From Microvelia longipes (taxonomy: Eukaryota; Arthropoda; Insecta; Hemiptera; Veliidae): a stretch of 64,000 nucleotides of DNA. A program made the position numbers and the translations under genes. The DNA lies in assembly GCA_018340805.1 (NCBI GenBank), contig JACMZG010001863.1, positions 54,917,762 through 54,981,761 on the forward strand, given 5' to 3'. Under the pieces are notes generated by a model that had not been told where the DNA came from, did not search any database, and worked only from the letters and a program-made list of their open reading frames with translations. Positions 22,225-34,219 of the stretch are shown here, one piece after another (position 1 is the stretch's first letter; each line of letters opens with the position of its first letter).

Positions 22225-23579
22225 TTTAAACTAATATCTTTCCACTAAAAGTAATTAATTTTTATTAAATAAATAATATTAAAAACAATATAACAGGAAC
22301 ACAAACAAATGTTGTTGTTGTTGTTAATTTCAATTAATGTCCATAACTAAATATGCGGACTAACTAACTTTAAAGTTTTTAATTTTTGGTTATTTTGATT
22401 TAACTATTTTAACTATTGGTTTTAGTAATTTTATAAATTTTGTGTTGATTAAATGGTGATGATGTTTGAGTTGCTTTATTTCGAAGAAGTGGCTTTTCTT
22501 CTGGTTTAACTGCTGGTTCTTCAGCTTAGCTTATTACCATCCAATGTTAATTTAATTTTTGGTTGATTTTGATTTTATTTAATTTATTTTTAACTCTACA
22601 CTAGATTTAAGAATGTTCACTAGCATGTAATGATGTCATAATAAATACAATATTTAAGCTTTTAGGTATATAAAGTTGTCACGGAGTCCTTTAATGAAAT
22701 TTACATAAAGATCAATATCGTGTGATATTTTGTCAGATTCAAAAATGAGAATTTTAATTTAACTTATTTATATAATTTTTAAATTAAGGATAAAAGGGGT
22801 CTTGTCCTGTGCACCCTTTGGACACCATTTAGGCTTAGGGTTTGCATGGTCATTTTATGGTTCCTTCCTAACACGGTTTGTGTAGGATTACTATACCATA
22901 TATATATATACAATATTTACAGTATGTACATTCCCTATACAAATGCCTGACTGACATAGCAGAAATTAAAAAGAAGTTATTACAATTTTAAGCTGTAAAA
23001 GATGTTGTAGACAAGTTATTTTGACTGGATTATTTTATAATATTATACGGGGAAGTATCACCTACTTCTTTAAAGTACAACAATAGGATTAGATAAAAAA
23101 GTGTTTTAGTACAGCTATTTATGGATGCTGGCTGGTTAATAAGGGGAAAAAGATAAGAAATTTTGGCTTAGTTTGATCATTAAGTGAGATAAGAATATGT
23201 GTTCAAACCTCTAAACAAAAGATAAGCTCATTCCTCAACCAAAAGGAACATTAAAATTTAATGTTCCTTAATGTTGATAAGTAAGTATTAAGTAAGTTAT
23301 TAAGTTAATGTTAATAAAATTTGGTGGTATTATTTCTATTAGTTATTTTACTGTTAACACTTTTCACATGGTTGATATATTTTACACTGACACTATTTTA
23401 TAACACTTATTTGACAAACTAGCACTTATTTTAACAATTTTATTGCACTCTACACTTTAAATCACTAATTTTTATGGATCTTAATGGAATTAACTTGAAA
23501 GAGAAAAAAGAAAAAAAAAAAAAAGGACTAATGGAAATGATTAGGAATAACTATTTCAGTTTTACGCAATTTGAAACTC
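22225..23579. other. CWC15 upstream flank
   Basis: AT-rich sequence with a short (GTT)n at about 22,312. Directly upstream of the ATG on the - strand is a splice acceptor (TTACTTTTAG), so part of this may be a 5' UTR intron. No coding signal. Confidence 0.5.
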
Positions 23580-23954
23580 TTATAGGTCAAAAACGCTAAT
23601 TAACTCCATGAGGTCGATTAGGAAGTCTTCGTTGAAGATGTTCTTTTTGATGACAGATCCTGCTTGCCTTGATATATCTATGTTATATTTTTTAGAGAAA
23701 TCGTTCCTTTTCTGATTAAGATAAGTGCATTCTGAAATAATATGTTCTATGTCCTGTACCTGATTAAGGTTGCACTTATCACATAAAGGTGAGGGGGCTA
23801 ATCGTAGTCTGAACTTAAATTTAAGATGCTTGGCGTGACCTGATATTATTCTGTTAACTGTAACAATCTGGAGTCTGGTTAGAGAAGGACACTTTAGGAA
23901 CCATGGCTTTGAATTGCATTCATTTACTATCTCATATCTTATCTCATATCTCAT
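23580..23954 (-). pseudogene. LINE ORF2 C-terminal fragment
   Basis: Frame of 124 residues resembling the C-terminal end of a non-LTR retrotransposon ORF2. It has LTRLQIVTVNRIISGHAKHL then PLCDKCNLNQVQDIEHIISEC, the CxxC...H...C pattern that follows the RT/RNase H domains. RT and endonuclease parts are absent. It belongs to a different family from the 6.6- and 57.5-kb copies. Confidence 0.7.
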
Positions 23955-24338
23955 ACAAACAAATGGAAATAATCTTGTTTTTCTTTTTCTTCTTAACTCA
24001 AATCTTCTTATTTCTCTTTTTGTATGTAAATAAAAAAATCCGAATGCTTATACACATTTATTCTTGAGAAAAATATTCAACAAATATTAATTTATAAACC
24101 TTTTTAAATGAAACATTTGAAAGTAAAATAATAGCACCATACAGTAAAACCTAAATTAATAATATTAACACAAATGATACAAATGGATTTTGGTTAAACA
24201 GGGTTGGTATTTCTGATAAATTATATTGTTCATGATGATATGTGATTTATCATGGATGTATCTCTTTCACAACTATCAGATTTGTTTTCATTTATCTAAA
24301 GTAATGTATAAACCAAGTTGGAAAACTCCTATACTAAC

Positions 24339-24480
24339 CTGTGTAAACAAATCAGACATGCGTGATCAGCTGATAGCGGGCTCAAAAATAAATAATTGCT
24401 AAAATTGGAATAACTGCGCATTAGTCTTTTAAAATTTACGGTTTTTTTACTTAATTTTATTGGCAACCCTGATAACATTA
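24339..24480 (-). promoter_or_regulatory. Candidate CWC15 5' UTR exon / promoter region
   Basis: On the - strand, a GTTTACACAG|GTTAGT donor ends at 24,339. The stretch is less AT-biased than its surroundings and contains CAGCTG. Combined with the acceptor just upstream of the CWC15 ATG, this could be its leader exon. The + strand also has an ATTAG|GTGAGT donor at about 24,480. Weak evidence only. Confidence 0.3.
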
Positions 24481-24850
24481 GGTGAGTTTTACCAGTTTTA
24501 CTTTACATCGTGTTTTCTTACTTTAATATGTACGTGATAGTTTAACGATTTTGTATTAAATTCTGTGAGATAATAGTTTCAATAACTTAGTTAAAGGAAA
24601 AGAGAAACTATAGTAAAGGTAAATAACATGTTTTTAGATTTTGAAGAACTTAAAGACGTCAATGTATTGCCTTAAACATAACTTGAAATTTTGATTGCAT
24701 TAACAAACATTTTAGGTTAAAATTGTTACATTACTATTTACAATTAATATTTGAAGAGAACAAACAAATATCACTCGCAAAAATTTACTAAGTTAAGTAG
24801 TGCACATGTAAAAAAAGTTTAATTAGCCGCTCGATATTTAAAGTTATTTA

Positions 24851-25390
24851 AACTAGAGTGCTTATCTTCCGAGTTTATTTAGTCTTGGATTCAATCCCAG
24901 CACGAGCCTCTGAGATTTTTATGAGAGGGATAAAAATTCTGCGTACCACGTACTTCAGAAGGGACGTAAAGCCGGTGGTCTCGAGCCTGTGCGTTGTCAG
25001 GTACTTGTTAAAGATCCCTTACATACCCTAAATGAAACTGGTTCTAGGCAAAATTTATATTAGACTGAATATAATACTATAGTGTGTCTGCCTTGTGGTT
25101 TAAAGTTTATGGAGGTTTGGTTTAACCAGTGAGGGCACATGTTGTTCCTGGTTTTCACTAGACTATAAGAGTCAGCAAAAATATGTATGATTGCTTGAAA
25201 AAGCATGTGAGGAACCATTGAAATTCACGGCTCTTTTGTCTAGATTAGACTAAATATACCTACACTTGAAATTTGAAGGAGTAGAACATTATCTTAGTGA
25301 GCTGGCAAAAAAGGGCCAACAACGTGGCCTACTTGCCTGGTTACTACAACTCCCCCATATTACTACTGCTAGAGTGCTTCTATATATATT
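24851..25390 (+). mobile_element. tRNA-derived SINE, 5'-truncated copy
   Basis: It matches the SINE at 35,288-35,830. It keeps the box-B-like GGATTCAATCCC at 24,887-24,898 and the body (AGAAGGGACGTAA, GGTGGTCTCGAGCCTGTGCG, CTTGCCTGGT). It ends in a short TACTACTGC-type tail. The box-A part is lost. Confidence 0.75.
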
Positions 25391-26090
25391 ATATATATAT
25401 AAATATTCTTGATCAGTGAGTCCCTCCCTTCCTTCCAGAAAATCCACCTTCCCCGACACCCCCCTCCAAGATCATAAGCTCATTTCTCCATCGAAAATTC
25501 TTAAAAATGAAATTTAACTTATTCATAACTTATTAAATTTAGCTCATTCATAGATATCGTAGCTAACTTATTTCATAGCAGGACAGCGTTCTTAAACATT
25601 AGTGTCTTACAATGTAATTCTAATTATAAAGCAACCGAAGGACTTAAAAACTTACATAATTATTACTCATTATGGTAGGACATTAATTCTTGCGTCGGAC
25701 GAATACTTTTACTGCGGGTGAGTAAAAGGTTACGTTTGGTTCAGAGAAGAGTAATTACTGATGTTTGTTAAGACCTGACCTAAAACACCAAAACTTTAAG
25801 TATTTAACTTAATAAAGCTTTTATTTTAAGAAGTCTGTTGTTCAATAATTTTAGAGTTGACCAACTTTTTCAGGTACATATTGATACGAAATGAGTTTAT
25901 TTACTACTTGTGTATTATATCAGAGTTGAAGTTATAAGGTATTGGCCAAAAAAACTTAAGGTCTTCACACGTAGAATTAATGCCTATTCCTTAAAACTAT
26001 TATTTATGTATTTATTTTATTTTTCTAATAATAAACAAGAGGCCTTCGGCCTCGGCGATTCGCGGCTGTATGGTTTTTGTATTTTATCTG

Positions 26091-26091
<1 letters not shown>
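25391..26091. other. No recognised feature
   Basis: AT-rich intergenic sequence, with a C-rich patch at about 25,420-25,470. Nothing further recognised. Confidence 0.5.

Positions 26092-26159
<68 letters not shown>
26092..26159. repeat. (TA)n microsatellite
   Basis: Uninterrupted TA run. Confidence 0.95.
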
Positions 26160-26160
<1 letters not shown>

Positions 26161-26489
26161 ACCATAACGATATATATTAGGGAGCCCCCCCCCTCTTTTA
26201 ACACCACAGGACTATTATTATAAAACGAAACCGATCCAGTCCGAAACTTCCAGGATTCAGTGCATCAGAAAATATTTCTAATTTATTTGAGTTTTCTTAA
26301 AATATCTAATACCTAGACTCGTAGTTCCTTTTTGACATCTTAAAATACTCTTCACGTTGATCCAATCACTTTTCCTAGGATGTTCTAAATTTTGTGAAAC
26401 ATCACTTACAGCATAGGATTATATCAGGCCTGGATATATACGGTCTAAGCTAGATACAATAGACTTCCAACAGCACCTCTGTACTTAGA

Positions 26490-27560
26490 CCGTTCGTCTT
26501 CATTTAATTCTTCTGACTATTCCCTCTTTACACTTAATTGACCTTTACTTAACAGAACATTCACTACCTTGCAACTTTCCTGATAAAATTTTGACACTAA
26601 CTTTTCTGCATAATTCCTTTGGTGTATAAAAATGCTTAAATCAGTATGTTCGATTTCCATACCTAAATAATTTTGGAGAGGTCCATGTCTTATCTTGAAG
26701 GTGTTCGATACATCAACTAAAAACTTTTGGATATCTTCTTTATTTTCTGCTGCAACAATGCCATCATCTACATAAATATCTACTATGGGTTTATGACTAG
26801 GTTTTGAACTAATAAACAGACATGGATCAGCATCACTTTCCCTTAACCCATAACTTAACAAGAAACTAGTAAACTTATGATTCCATCATCGCGGTGCTTG
26901 TTTTAAACCGTACAGACTTTTAACTAACTTGCATACACGACCAGAACCATCATCATAGCCTTCAGGTTGAACCATATATATATTTCTTCTTCTAAGTCGC
27001 CATGCAGAAATGTAGTTTCGATATCTAGCTGAGCCAAGTGCAAACTTTCATTTGAAGCTAACTCTTACAAAGCTCTTATAGTATCGTATCTTACCACCGG
27101 ACTAAATGTTTCAGTATAAACTGTTCCAGCAACTTGGTTATACTCTTTTGCCACTAATCGCATATCTTTTGACTTTAAACACCCGTCTACTATTTATTGC
27201 CTTCTTTCCTACTGGTTTATCTACATTCAGAGACCTCTGAATGTGGTTTGTTATTACCATTGTAGCCTGATATCTTTCTGGTTCTTTAATTTATTTCTTG
27301 GCCTTAAAATTCTTCCCGTATAACCTCGACTTACGAATTCTGTACCTTCTTCATTTTGTTTTTGATCTATTTCTGCATCTTCAACTTCGATTTCTGCATC
27401 TTCAACTTATATTTCTGCATCTTCAACTTATATTTCTGCATCTTCAACTTCTATTTCTGCATCTTCAACTTCGATTTCTGCATCTTCAACTTCTATTTCT
27501 GCATCTTCAACTTATATTCCTGCATCTTCAACTTATATTTCTGCATCTTCAACTTCTATT
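26490..27560 (-). pseudogene. Ty1/copia pol fragment (reverse transcriptase)
   Basis: Degraded copia polyprotein. The frame at 26,517-26,861 has SDADPCLFI, IYVDDGIVA (the YVDD catalytic box) and NYLGMEIEH. Further upstream on the - strand, SLYGLKQAPR runs into a premature stop, and HLAQLDIETTFLHG-type RT motif A and the TFSPVVRYDTIRAL segment can be read at about 26,900-27,130. The acidic linker between integrase and RT is expanded to EVEDAEI repeats. RNase H, integrase and LTRs were not found. Confidence 0.85.
27362..27560 (-). repeat. 21-bp in-frame minisatellite in copia linker
   Basis: About nine units of 21 bp. On the - strand they encode EVEDAEI repeated in frame within the acidic integrase-RT linker of the copia fragment. 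Confidence 0.85.
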
Positions 27561-27737
27561 TCGTCAACTTTGTTTTTTCCTTGTTCTACACTTACATTAA
27601 TCTCATTTATCACATCAACTTTAGAATTATTATTTTCATTATTGATTTGTGTTTTGTTATGATTAGTTTCTTCTACTTCATTTATACCTATAGTTCTATA
27701 CTTACATTGATATAGTTTACAACTTCACCTTCAGATT

Positions 27738-28076
27738 TTATATTATTTGATACTACCGAGTTTTGCAAAACATGAATAGTCGACACAATATAATTGTGCG
27801 AGAGACACATTGGAAATGCAAGGTGCATTTCCACCAAGGTGCAAAAGTAAAATGCAAGGCTAAATCTGGGAACTGTTCCATCATGCAACATTCGTCATCA
27901 TTGATGGCTCGACATAATGTCATGTCCAACTCTATTTCGTTACGCCTAACTCATCAGGGCGTGCGAGTCTGAACTCACACAGACCTTTAATTGAAATTCT
28001 GATGACTATAATGTAAAGTATTTACCAGAGACGAGTGGTGCTCTCTTACCGCCATCATATTTGGCAAGCTAAACGT
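27738..28076 (+). repeat. Single ~310-bp monomer of the family tandem at 53.7 kb
   Basis: Matches one unit of the 53,706-54,590 array, including TTTTGCAAAACATGAATAGT, GTGCGAGAGACAC, CATCATTGATGGCTCGACAT and GGTGCTCTCTTACCGCCATC. Confidence 0.75.
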
Positions 28077-28833
28077 ATATAATAATTACCTCTGCAAATA
28101 ATGTACCTAAATGATTCCCACCTAATAAATTTAAATGTAAAGTTTTTATAATTCTCTTTTAAAATTTTTCTTAATTAACGTTGCTCTACGACTATTAAAA
28201 TGCGGGGTCATTTCTATATTTCCTATTTGGGTTTCTTTTATGTTAATCTACCAAGCATCTGTTTGGCTTGCATTTAGGCTCAGAATACATTTGCTATATC
28301 AGGACGCGCTATTTACAATAACATAATTGTATGTTAATGTTGTTATCCAAGAGAAAGAGGATAGAGAAATTAGGTAACTTCTATTTAATTTACTTTGCTA
28401 TATTAATTGTATATTACACCTAGATGCTAAAGCGCTTTAAAATGCGGCGGTAGAAACATTGTTCCGGCTTCTTTATCCCTGTAGGAAAGATGGGCTAGCT
28501 TTCAATCAAGGGCAGTCTTGTTCAACTACTATGCCGCAAATCAGTTGTTCTAACATCCCGCTTTGTTGATGTCTATCCGTTGCTAAGCAAGGGTTAACAA
28601 AAAGCGCCATTGTTAATATTTTTTTCTTTTATAAAAGAAAGCTGCTTGAACCGGTTGTCATAGCTGGTGAAATTTACTAGGTGGCAGGCATTAATTTATT
28701 TCGCAGTAATGCTACATAAATGTAAATGCTACATTTGCGTATATCGCGCCAGTAAGTTTGCCACTTATGACTAGTAACTCTTGCTTTCTCTTTACGGTTT
28801 TGAAACGGGTTTGAAACGAGAGACTTACTCATC

Positions 28834-28908
<75 letters not shown>

Positions 28909-29574
28909 TATATTCTTGATGAATGAGTTATCCGTATAAGAATAAACACCCAATTTCATTCACTTGAGATTGAGATTATAAACCATATTGTTAAGAAAAG
29001 TAATACTCTAAAGTAACTCTGAAGAAATATTTTGTTAAACCAAAAGATTCCACTCTGACATTGAAATCAGGTTGTAAATATTGTGGGTTCCGGGTTCTAT
29101 TTAATTGATACAAATTCGGATATACATCATACTAATAGCAATCAACAGTTTCTTTAAATGTCCCGCTTTGTTTCTTACTGCGATGTAGCAAATCTTATAC
29201 TCTATTATTAACCTGTTGCTTGTCTATCATTACCTATTCTATACGTTAATGACTAAGCTTATTTTGTACCCACTTTGACAACAAGGGCAAACATTTGTCA
29301 ACTTTGGTATACAAATTTTACAGTAAAATACAAAAACAGATCAATTCATCCGTCCTCGTATACTAAAAAAATTAAAAAATACAACTTACAAACTTAAAAA
29401 TCTATTATAGAAGGAACAATAACAAAGGAATGATCATAATAACCCCAATTATGATCGTTTGTATTAACATACAAACGATCACGCATTCTACAGGTTAAAA
29501 GTTTATTTAAAACAAAATATAAACATAACATAATGTTTACATCACTCATGACATATGCTCCCTTCTACAACATG
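28077..29574. other. Intergenic, (TA)n run inside
   Basis: No coding signal. A (TA)n tract occupies about 28,838-28,911. The rest is AT-rich and unassigned. Confidence 0.5.
28838..28911. repeat. (TA)n microsatellite
   Basis: TA run with two phase breaks. Confidence 0.95.
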
Positions 29575-30665
29575 AGGAAAGTGTTGTAGAATAGAAAAAT
29601 CAGACAGAGTAAATCAAGCAAGAGTGAGCTAAAGAAAGCGAAAGTGTTGTAGTATGGAAAAATCAGACAGAGTAAATCAATCGAAAGAAAGCGAAAGTGT
29701 TATAGTATGGAAAAATCAGACAGAGTACATCAAGCGAAAGTGCTGTAGTATGGAAAAATCTGACAGAGTAAATCAAGCGAAAGTGTTGTAGTATGGAAAT
29801 ATCAGACAGAGTAAATCAAGCGAAAGAAAGCCAAAGTGTTATAGTATGGAAAAATCAGACAGAGTAAATCAAGCGAATGAAAGCGAAAGTGCTGTAGTAT
29901 GGAAAAATCAGACATAGTAAATAAAGCGAATGAAAGCAAAAGTGTTATAGTATGGAAAAATCAGACAGAGTAAATCAATCGAAAGAAAGCGAAAGTGTTA
30001 TAGTATGGAAAAATCAGACAGAGTACATCAAGCGAAAGTGCTGTAGTATGGAAAAATCTGACAGAGTAAATCAAGCGAAAGTGTTGTAGTATGGAAATAT
30101 CAGACAGAGTAAATCAAGCGAAAGAAAGCCAAAGTGTTATAGTATGGAAAAATCAGACAGAGTAAATCAGCGAATGAAAGCGAAAGTGCTGTAGTATGGA
30201 AAAATCAGACATAGTAAATAAAGCGATGAAAGCAAAAAGTGTTATAGTATGGAAAAATCAGACAGAATAAATCAAGCGAAAGAAAGCGAAAGTGTTATAG
30301 TATTGAAAAATCAGACAGAGTAAATCAAGCGAAAGTGTTGTAGTATGGAAAAATCAGACAGAGTGAATCAAGCGAAAGTGTTGTAGTATGGAAAAATCAG
30401 ACAGAGTAAATCAAGCGAAAGAAAGCGAAAGTGTTATAGTATGGAAAAATCAGACAGAGTAAATAAAGCGAATGAAAGCGAAAGTGTTATAGTATGGAAA
30501 AATCTGACAGAGTACATCAAGCGAAAGTGCTGTAGTATGGAAAAATCTGACAGAGTAAATCAAGCGAAAGTGTTGTAGTATGGAAATATCAGACAGAGTA
30601 AATCAAGCGAAAGAAAGCCAAAGTGTTATAGTATGGAAAAATCAGACAGAGTAAATCAAGTTAAA
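29575..30665. repeat. Satellite with 43/53-bp units and ~297-bp higher-order period
   Basis: About 22 units built on GTGTTATAGTATGGAAAAAT and CAGACAGAGTAAATCAAGCG. Units are 43 bp, or 53 bp when an extra AAGAAAGCG-type decamer is present. The order 53-43-43-53-53-53 with unit-specific variants (TACATC, CTGTAG, GAAATATC, GCCAAA, ACATAG) recurs at about 29,645 and 29,942 and partly near 30,480. This is a six-unit higher-order repeat. Confidence 0.9.
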
Positions 30666-30814
30666 GCAAAAAAGTTCACAATTTTAAATTGTCAAAAACA
30701 TTTAAATGCATTTAAAATGTGTTTAAAGTATTAGAAGAAGGGAAAAAACGGAAAGTTTTTCGAGTTAGTCTTCTCCACATGAAATTGTCGACGAAACAAT
30801 CAAATGTTGAGTGT

Positions 30815-31090
30815 TTTTGTTTTAGGTTAATAATTTTTAAATAAATAAAATCGAAAAAATAACCCATTTAAGTTAAATTTAGTTCAAGAGTATCCCTACA
30901 TTTTATAAAAAAAGTATACTAAGCTTTATTTTCATATGACTAGGTTATCTACGCTGTTAGTTAGATCCCTTATGTTAAGCAGCATCAAGTGAGGTTAGTA
31001 CCTGGATGGGTGACCGCAAGGAATAAAACGAATTATTTTACAGTCTAAGAACGAGCGAAGAGAGTAAAGGAAGGAAAAATTGTTTCTTTT
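30815..31090 (+). repeat. R1 fragment with 5S-like block
   Basis: The 5S-like block is at 30,974-31,023 (GTTAAGCAGCATCAAG, GGTTAGTA, CCTGGATGGGTGACCGC), followed by the AACGAGCGAAGAGAGT segment. It is the best-preserved box C in the window. Confidence 0.75.
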
Positions 31091-31202
31091 ATAAGTATAT
31101 ATTTATTTACATATAGTAACGGGCTAATTTAGCCCAATTTACAATGATATAATATAACACATAAAAACACTTTAATAATAATTACAACTAAAGTAAAAAT
31201 AT

Positions 31203-31467
31203 TATGCTTTTTATTTTTCGGACACAGGATGGGACGGAATAAAACTTCAACCAAACTACTTCATCAAAACGATATTTCGCCTTTATTCGGGGTCACAAGG
31301 CATATTCATGTTTCAAAGAATACATATATACATAGTTGTATATACATATCTTTGAAACATGAATATGCCTTGTGACCCCGAATAAAGGCGAAATATCGTT
31401 TTGATGAAGTAGTTTGGTTGAAGTTTTATTCCGTCCCATCCTGTGTCCGAAAAATAATAAGCATAAA
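31203..31467. mobile_element. Foldback element with ~125-bp near-perfect arms
   Basis: Left and right arms are reverse complements around a centre at about 31,335. Arms include GGACACAGGATGGGACGG and GATATTTCGCCTTTATTCGG. The arm sequence CCCCGAATAAAGGCGAAA resembles the stem II/GAAA part of hammerhead-bearing Penelope-like termini. Confidence 0.85.
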
Positions 31468-31727
31468 ACAATGGAGACTAATACTAAAAATAAAAAAATA
31501 GTAAAAATATTAAGTTATTACAAAAGAAAGAAATATTGTATAATGTGCCGAAAGAAGATTATAAAATTAAGTTCAAAGGTAATTATATAAATGACTAAAA
31601 TTCAGTACATATAATATTACAATAGGAACCAGGATATAGTATAGGCACGATAATAGGTAAAAAAAAAATGATAGTCTAATAAAAATAAAGGTGTAATTTC
31701 TGAATTTAAATGAAAACGAATAAACAA

Positions 31728-32384
31728 AAATTCTGGCGCGGTGGTCCGCATGTCGGGCGAATTTCCTTTGGATGCGTGTTTCCGTGCCTTTTATTATATA
31801 AGTTTACAACTACTAAATAAATAATTCCGGCGCGGTGGTCCGCTGTCGGGCGAATTTCATTTAGAATGCGTGTTTCCGTGCTAAACAACCCATTTCTTGC
31901 TTATGCAAGAACCATGCCCATTGCGTGGTTCCGGTTCATGCTGTCAAGCACTGCTCGTAACTCATTTTGTCTGTATTTTCCAAAGGAAATGCGCATAATT
32001 ATCAGTTAATTGTACAAAACTATGCCTCTAAAATTAAAAGTACGCACTATTATTTGCACTAATTTAAAGCTTAGTTACTTATCTTTAAGCTTAGTCAGTT
32101 ATCTTTAAAGGTTTTAGCGCATTTCCTTTGGAAAATACAGACAAAATGAGTTACGAGCAGTGCTTGATAGCATGAACCGGAACCACGCAATGGGCATGGT
32201 TCTTGCATAAGCAAGATATGGTTGTTTAGCACGGAAACACGCATTCTAAATGAAATTCGCCCGACAGCGGACCACCGCGCCGGAATTATTTATTTAGTAG
32301 TTGTAAACTTATATAATGTAAAAGCACGGAAACACGCATCCAAAGGAATTCGCCCGACATGCGGACCACCGCGCCAGAATTATT
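31728..32384. repeat. 657-bp palindrome
   Basis: Two arms of about 220 bp (GCGCGGTGGTCCGC, CCCATTGCGTGGTTCCGG) flank a central MITE that is itself an inverted repeat, so the whole block can fold as one hairpin. Each arm contains a near-duplicated GTGTTTCCGTGC block. Confidence 0.9.
31947..32165. mobile_element. MITE with CAAGCACTGCTCG termini
   Basis: About 220 bp. Long inverted termini include GCACTGCTCGTAACTCATTT and TTTCCAAAGGAAATGCGC. A second copy, without the surrounding palindrome, is at 53,461-53,690. Confidence 0.8.
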
Positions 32385-33043
32385 TTCTAGTTGTAAACTA
32401 TATTTAGTAAAAAAAAAAAACGATAAAAAATTATCGACCCTTCCAGGATGTGAACCCAGGTACCCTGAGTTTGAGTGGTCGTATTGACTCCGGACCACTG
32501 CCATTCAACTCAGAGGCCCAAAAACATTGAAAACGACACCCTACTCGAAATTTAATTTTCAACGACCGTAATGTTGGTTTTCTATATTTTTGTGGTTTTT
32601 TCGACTTTTTGGTAACTTAAAGTGGTCGTATCGTCTTCGGACCGGTTTCATTCGATTCAGCGCCCAAAATTACATAGAAAACGACACCCTACTCGAAATT
32701 TATTTTTTATCGACCTAAATTTTGGTTTTTGGTAATTTACAATGGTTTTTTCGATTTTTTAGGTCACTTAAGTGGTCGTATCGACTTCGGACCGGTTTCA
32801 TTCGATTCAGCGTCTCCAAAAACATAAATATTGACCTTTTTCGCGGCAAAAAATATTAACCCTGAATTTTGCTGATTTTTTGAAAATTTCGCTGACTCAG
32901 CAAACCGGGTTAATGACGTCACAAAAACCTGGTTTTCAATAGGGTTCGTGTCCTCCCGAAGGTTGATTTTTGTACCAAGTTTGGTTAAAAAATATTAATC
33001 CGTTCGAAAGATAGAGTGTTTACAAGAAAGTGTCTAGAAATAC

Positions 33044-33114
<71 letters not shown>

Positions 33115-33119
33115 ATATA

Positions 33120-33165
<46 letters not shown>

Positions 33166-33305
33166 TATAAAGTCTCGCGAAAATTTTTTTTTCGTCATTA
33201 GGGACCTCTGAAACGGATTTGTGTCGTGGTCCGAGGTTCGAATTCCGCCATGACGCCTATCCCATTAGCGAATTTTTTCCCAAAGGAAATTCGCTAAAAG
33301 TAAAA
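32375..33305 (+). repeat. Dispersed repeat R2 with internal (TA)n
   Basis: Starts with GCGCCAGAATTATT. It contains tandemly related blocks with GGTCACTTAAAGTGGTCG and CGGACCGGTTTCATTCGATT, a (TA)n run at about 33,045-33,170 and GTCTCGCGAAAA, and ends in the palindromic AGCGAATTT...AAATTCGCTA. On the - strand near 32,440-32,500 a box-B-like GGGTTCACATCC sits downstream of a box-A-like segment. Confidence 0.75.
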
Positions 33306-34216
33306 TAAAATTTAGTAAAGTAAAATAATAATGATAGTGAGAAACTTATAGCTAACCTTTTATTTTTATAGTTAACTTATAGTAAGATAGTTAATAAAAA
33401 TGTGAGAAAATATATGTATATAAATAATAAATTAAAAAAAAAATATTTCAAAATAATTAATTTTAGTGTTTGTTTGAAGTGATGTGTGTCATTGGCGACT
33501 AGCACAGTTCTAGAGATACTTAATCAAAACGCGGAATATTTATTTTTAATAAGGTATTAATAGTAAGAAGTGATAAATAAGTTACTATACTGATTATAGT
33601 AAGTGATAAGTTAGTGTACTTATCATAAATCAAAGCGTAATTAGGGCCATTTACTTTATTTCCTCTTGTTACATCAAAGTTAAAACTTTATTTCCTTTCT
33701 TGTGTTTTTATTCTGTATTTATAAAAGAGGCATTGTTCTTTGTTTAGGCAACGATGTGTCTGCTCTAGGGTTTTATACTGAAGCAACAGGTCCTTATAGA
33801 TCGTCATCAAGTAAACAATTAAAAAGGTAACAATGTGGTTTCTTGAGGATACTATGGTGAAAGTCCTTACTAGATTGTTATACTGATAATGAGATGCTGC
33901 AGAGAATAGAGGTTTGTGTAACAAACTTAAAATGTTTTTGTTTCCTAATTTTATCAGATCAGCTGATTTACTTTAATATTAACTACATGAAAGAAATTAT
34001 TGTTATTAACATCCTAATGGATCTTAGTAAGTTTAATTTTACTTAAGGGTGTACCGGCCCTAAAAAGTAAAACATCAGGACACTGATTGGAAACTATTTG
34101 TTATTATTATAATGGGGTTTTTATTTATTAAATTGACCTTAGATCATCAAGTTCGTTATCTTATTTTGTTTTCATTTTATAATGTTTACCTATTGACCCA
34201 ATGACATTACAAAGAC
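33306..34216. other. No recognised feature
   Basis: AT-rich intergenic DNA. The - frame at 33,688-33,924 has no family resemblance. Confidence 0.5.
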
Positions 34217-34219
34217 TTA

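Noticed and set aside
27298..27715. + strand frames with LHLQLIF / FCIFNLY repeats
   Set aside because: Shadow of the copia linker minisatellite, which makes sense only on the - strand.
29575..30665. CRISPR array
   Set aside because: Repeats are contiguous with no unique spacers, and the genome is eukaryotic. The same applies to the 27-, 29- and 52-bp arrays.
30974..31023. Functional 5S rRNA gene
   Set aside because: Only about 50 bp of the 3' half matches. The 5' half and the closing stem are absent.
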